9,779 nucleotides of DNA from Chloroflexota bacterium (GTDB taxonomy: Bacteria > Chloroflexota > Dormibacteria > Dormibacterales > Dormibacteraceae). Positions 8,484 to 9,779 of this stretch are shown one piece after another. Location of the stretch: assembly GCA_003446775.1 (NCBI GenBank), contig DMCH01000108.1:1-9779 (forward strand). The letters are read 5' to 3'. A program made the translations under genes and the position numbers. How positions within the stretch are numbered: the stretch's first letter is position 1; each line of letters opens with the position of its first letter. The notes beneath the pieces were generated by a model. The model had not been told where the DNA came from. It saw only the letters and a program-made list of their open reading frames with translations, and did not search any database.

Positions 8484-9037
8484 TTGATCAGGTACTGCGC
8501 GACGCCGAGTCGAAGATGTCCAAGTCGGTCGAGCACTTCTCCGCCGAGCTCGCAAGCATAAGGACCGGCCGAGCCAACCCCGCGCTCATCGACAAGGTCA
8601 TGGTTCCGTACTACGGCACTCCGACCCCGCTCAACCAGCTGGCGCAGATCAGCGCGCCGGAGCCGCGACTGCTGATCGTGCAGGTCTACGACAAGAGCCA
8701 GATCGGCGCCATCGAGAAGGCGCTGCGCATGGGCGAGCAAGGTCTGAACCCAGCGAGCGATGGCCAGGTCATCCGCGTTCCGATCCCGCCGCTGACCGAG
8801 GAGCGACGCAAGGAGTACGTCAAGCTCGTACGCCAGAAGGCCGAGGAGGCGCGGGTGGCGATCCGAAATGTCCGCCGCGATGAGATCCACCGCGTGGACG
8901 CGATGCAGAAGGCGGGGGACGTGCCGGAGGACGAGGCGAAGCGCGCCCACACCCGCCTGCAAAAGGTCACCGAGAGCCAGATCGAAAGGGTGGACTCCCT
9001 GGCGGCCCGCAAAGAAGCCGAAGTGATGGAGCTCTAG
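8480..9037 (+). CDS. frr: Ribosome recycling factor
   Basis: A 185-residue RRF, the standard length, which with EF-G splits post-termination ribosomes. It is a tRNA-shaped protein with a three-helix bundle (domain I) and a small β/α/β domain II. Family hallmarks are ELASIRTGRANPALID (23-38), VPYYGTPTPLNQLA (42-55), the GLNPASDG segment (88-95), PIPPLTEERRKEYVK (101-115) and IRNVRRDE (128-135), which holds the conserved arginine pair of domain I that contacts the ribosome. ATG 8480 overlaps the pyrH stop by four bases (ATGA), and GGAG at 8469-8472 lies 7 nt upstream as ribosome binding site. The pyrH-frr pairing is among the most conserved in bacteria. Confidence 0.98.
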   Translation: MIDQVLRDAESKMSKSVEHFSAELASIRTGRANPALIDKVMVPYYGTPTPLNQLAQISAPEPRLLIVQVYDKSQIGAIEKALRMGEQGLNPASDGQVIRVPIPPLTEERRKEYVKLVRQKAEEARVAIRNVRRDEIHRVDAMQKAGDVPEDEAKRAHTRLQKVTESQIERVDSLAARKEAEVMEL

Positions 9038-9087
9038 CGAACGACCGTAACCCGGCCCTTTTAGCCACGTAGTTACAGTTGCAGGGC
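9038..9087 (+). promoter_or_regulatory. frr-uppS gap with candidate -10 element
   Basis: This 50-nt gap contains TACAGT (9074-9079), a TANNNT-type -10 that ends 8 nt before the TTG at 9088, similar to the geometry at the first two genes of the window. No -35 is convincing. GTAAC (9047-9051) and GTTAC (9072-9076) could form a weak stem enclosing a T-run at 9059-9062, but this is not terminator-like. Whether uppS has its own promoter or is read through from frr is open. Confidence 0.3.
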
Positions 9088-9779
9088 TTGGACGCTTCAG
9101 TTCCTCGGCACATCGGGATCATCATGGACGGCAACGGCCGCTGGGCCCGGCGCCGCGGCCATCCCGCGAGCTTCGGTCACCGCGCGGGCGTGCGAGCGAT
9201 CAAGGTCGTGCTCGACGGCTGCGAGCAGCTCGGGGTGCATGTTCTCTCCGTCTACGCGTTCTCGACCGAAAACTGGTCGCGGCCTCGGGCAGAGGTGCGA
9301 GCCCTGATGAGGCTCTTCCACGAAACCATGCAGCGCGAGATCGACGAAATGCATCGGCGGGGCGTCCGCATCGTCGTCAGCGGGCGGCGCGACGGCCTGT
9401 CGGCACGGATGCGCCAGCGAATCGACGAGGCCATCGTCCGCACGGATTCAAACACCAACGGCGTCCTCAACGTGTGCCTGAACTACGGCGGGCGCGCGGA
9501 GATCGTCGATTCGGTGCGCAAGCTGGTGATGGAAGGGATACCAGCCGAGCAGATCGACGAGGCCGAGATCGCCGCGCGCCTCTACAACCCCGACCTCCCG
9601 GACCCCGACCTCATCATCCGGACCGCGGGCGAGAGCCGCGTCAGCAACTTCCTGCTGTGGCAGTCCGCCTACGCGGAAATGCTGGTGTCGGAGACGCTCT
9701 GGCCTGACTTCGGTGTCGATGACCTGAAGGCCGCGATCGCTGACTACAACTCGCGAATCCGCCGGTTTGGGGGACGGCC
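9088..9779 (+). CDS. uppS: Isoprenyl (undecaprenyl) diphosphate synthase, 3' end cut by the window
   Basis: A cis-prenyltransferase that condenses isopentenyl diphosphate onto farnesyl diphosphate to make undecaprenyl diphosphate, the lipid carrier for peptidoglycan. It acts at the cytoplasmic membrane. 230 full codons are present. HIGIIMDGNGRWA (8-20) carries the catalytic aspartate D14; GHRAG (30-34), YAFSTENWSRP (56-66), NYGGRAEI (132-139) and IRTAGESRVSNFLLWQ (177-192) follow, with R178, R184 and S186 binding the diphosphate. The sequence ends at RRFGGR, close to the family's usual C-terminus, so only a few residues are missing. The start must be TTG: an in-frame TAG lies at 9070-9072, and the first ATG (9124) would cut into the conserved HIGII strand. 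TTG 9088 is preferred; TTG 9079 is possible. No well-spaced Shine-Dalgarno is seen. Some members make other chain lengths, which the sequence does not settle. Confidence 0.94.
   Translation, partial: MDASVPRHIGIIMDGNGRWARRRGHPASFGHRAGVRAIKVVLDGCEQLGVHVLSVYAFSTENWSRPRAEVRALMRLFHETMQREIDEMHRRGVRIVVSGRRDGLSARMRQRIDEAIVRTDSNTNGVLNVCLNYGGRAEIVDSVRKLVMEGIPAEQIDEAEIAARLYNPDLPDPDLIIRTAGESRVSNFLLWQSAYAEMLVSETLWPDFGVDDLKAAIADYNSRIRRFGGR

Noticed and set aside
7683..8555. A 290-codon - strand open frame opposite pyrH
   Set aside because: Shadow of pyrH and its flanks with no recognisable motifs. The + strand gene is certain.
9038..9079. A possible intrinsic terminator between frr and uppS (TTTT at 9059-9062)
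   Set aside because: The only stem is weak (5 plus 3 bp with large loops), and the T-run lies inside it instead of after it.

Overview
This is a high-GC, gene-dense bacterial chromosome segment with every recognised gene on the + strand. It looks like a Gram-positive-side (Terrabacteria) genome such as Chloroflexota, Dormibacterota or a relative of Actinobacteria. Reasons: the order dprA-topA / rpsB-tsf-pyrH-frr-uppS, a 13E12-type DUF222-HNH protein, a short Thermus-sized EF-Ts, frequent GTG/TTG starts, and promoters that seem to produce leaderless mRNAs. The topoisomerase I ends in four intact C4 zinc ribbons, which argues against a typical actinobacterium. The phylum call is inference and cannot be settled here.

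Layout: 1-173 is non-coding as far as I can tell, with a small hairpin, a purine run and then a near-consensus promoter. Positions 174-1355 encode a DUF222-HNH endonuclease. Positions 1400-2911 encode ComM/YifB (branch-migration AAA+ ATPase) and 2895-3743 encode DprA (RecA loader on incoming ssDNA); these overlap by 17 nt and form a transformation/recombination pair. Positions 3816-6089 encode topoisomerase I. A 193-nt gap follows, holding a candidate -10 and a strongly structured RNA leader. Then comes the tightly packed translation/envelope operon: rpsB (6283-7131), tsf (7131-7751), pyrH (7755-8483), frr (8480-9037) and, after a 50-nt gap, uppS (9088 to the right edge, cut off a few residues before its end).

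The first block serves DNA uptake, recombination and topology. The second makes ribosomal protein S2, the EF-Tu exchange factor, UMP kinase, the ribosome recycling factor and the undecaprenyl diphosphate synthase that makes the lipid carrier for cell-wall synthesis. Junctions in the second block overlap or nearly touch (TAGTG, ATGA), which implies translational coupling.

Most of the window is ordinary conserved housekeeping sequence, and I found no clear new multi-gene system. The most useful leads are the rpsB leader, which has mutually exclusive pairings and possible Shine-Dalgarno sequestration, and the repeated promoter geometry in which the -10 hexamer ends exactly 6 nt before the start codon in the first two genes.
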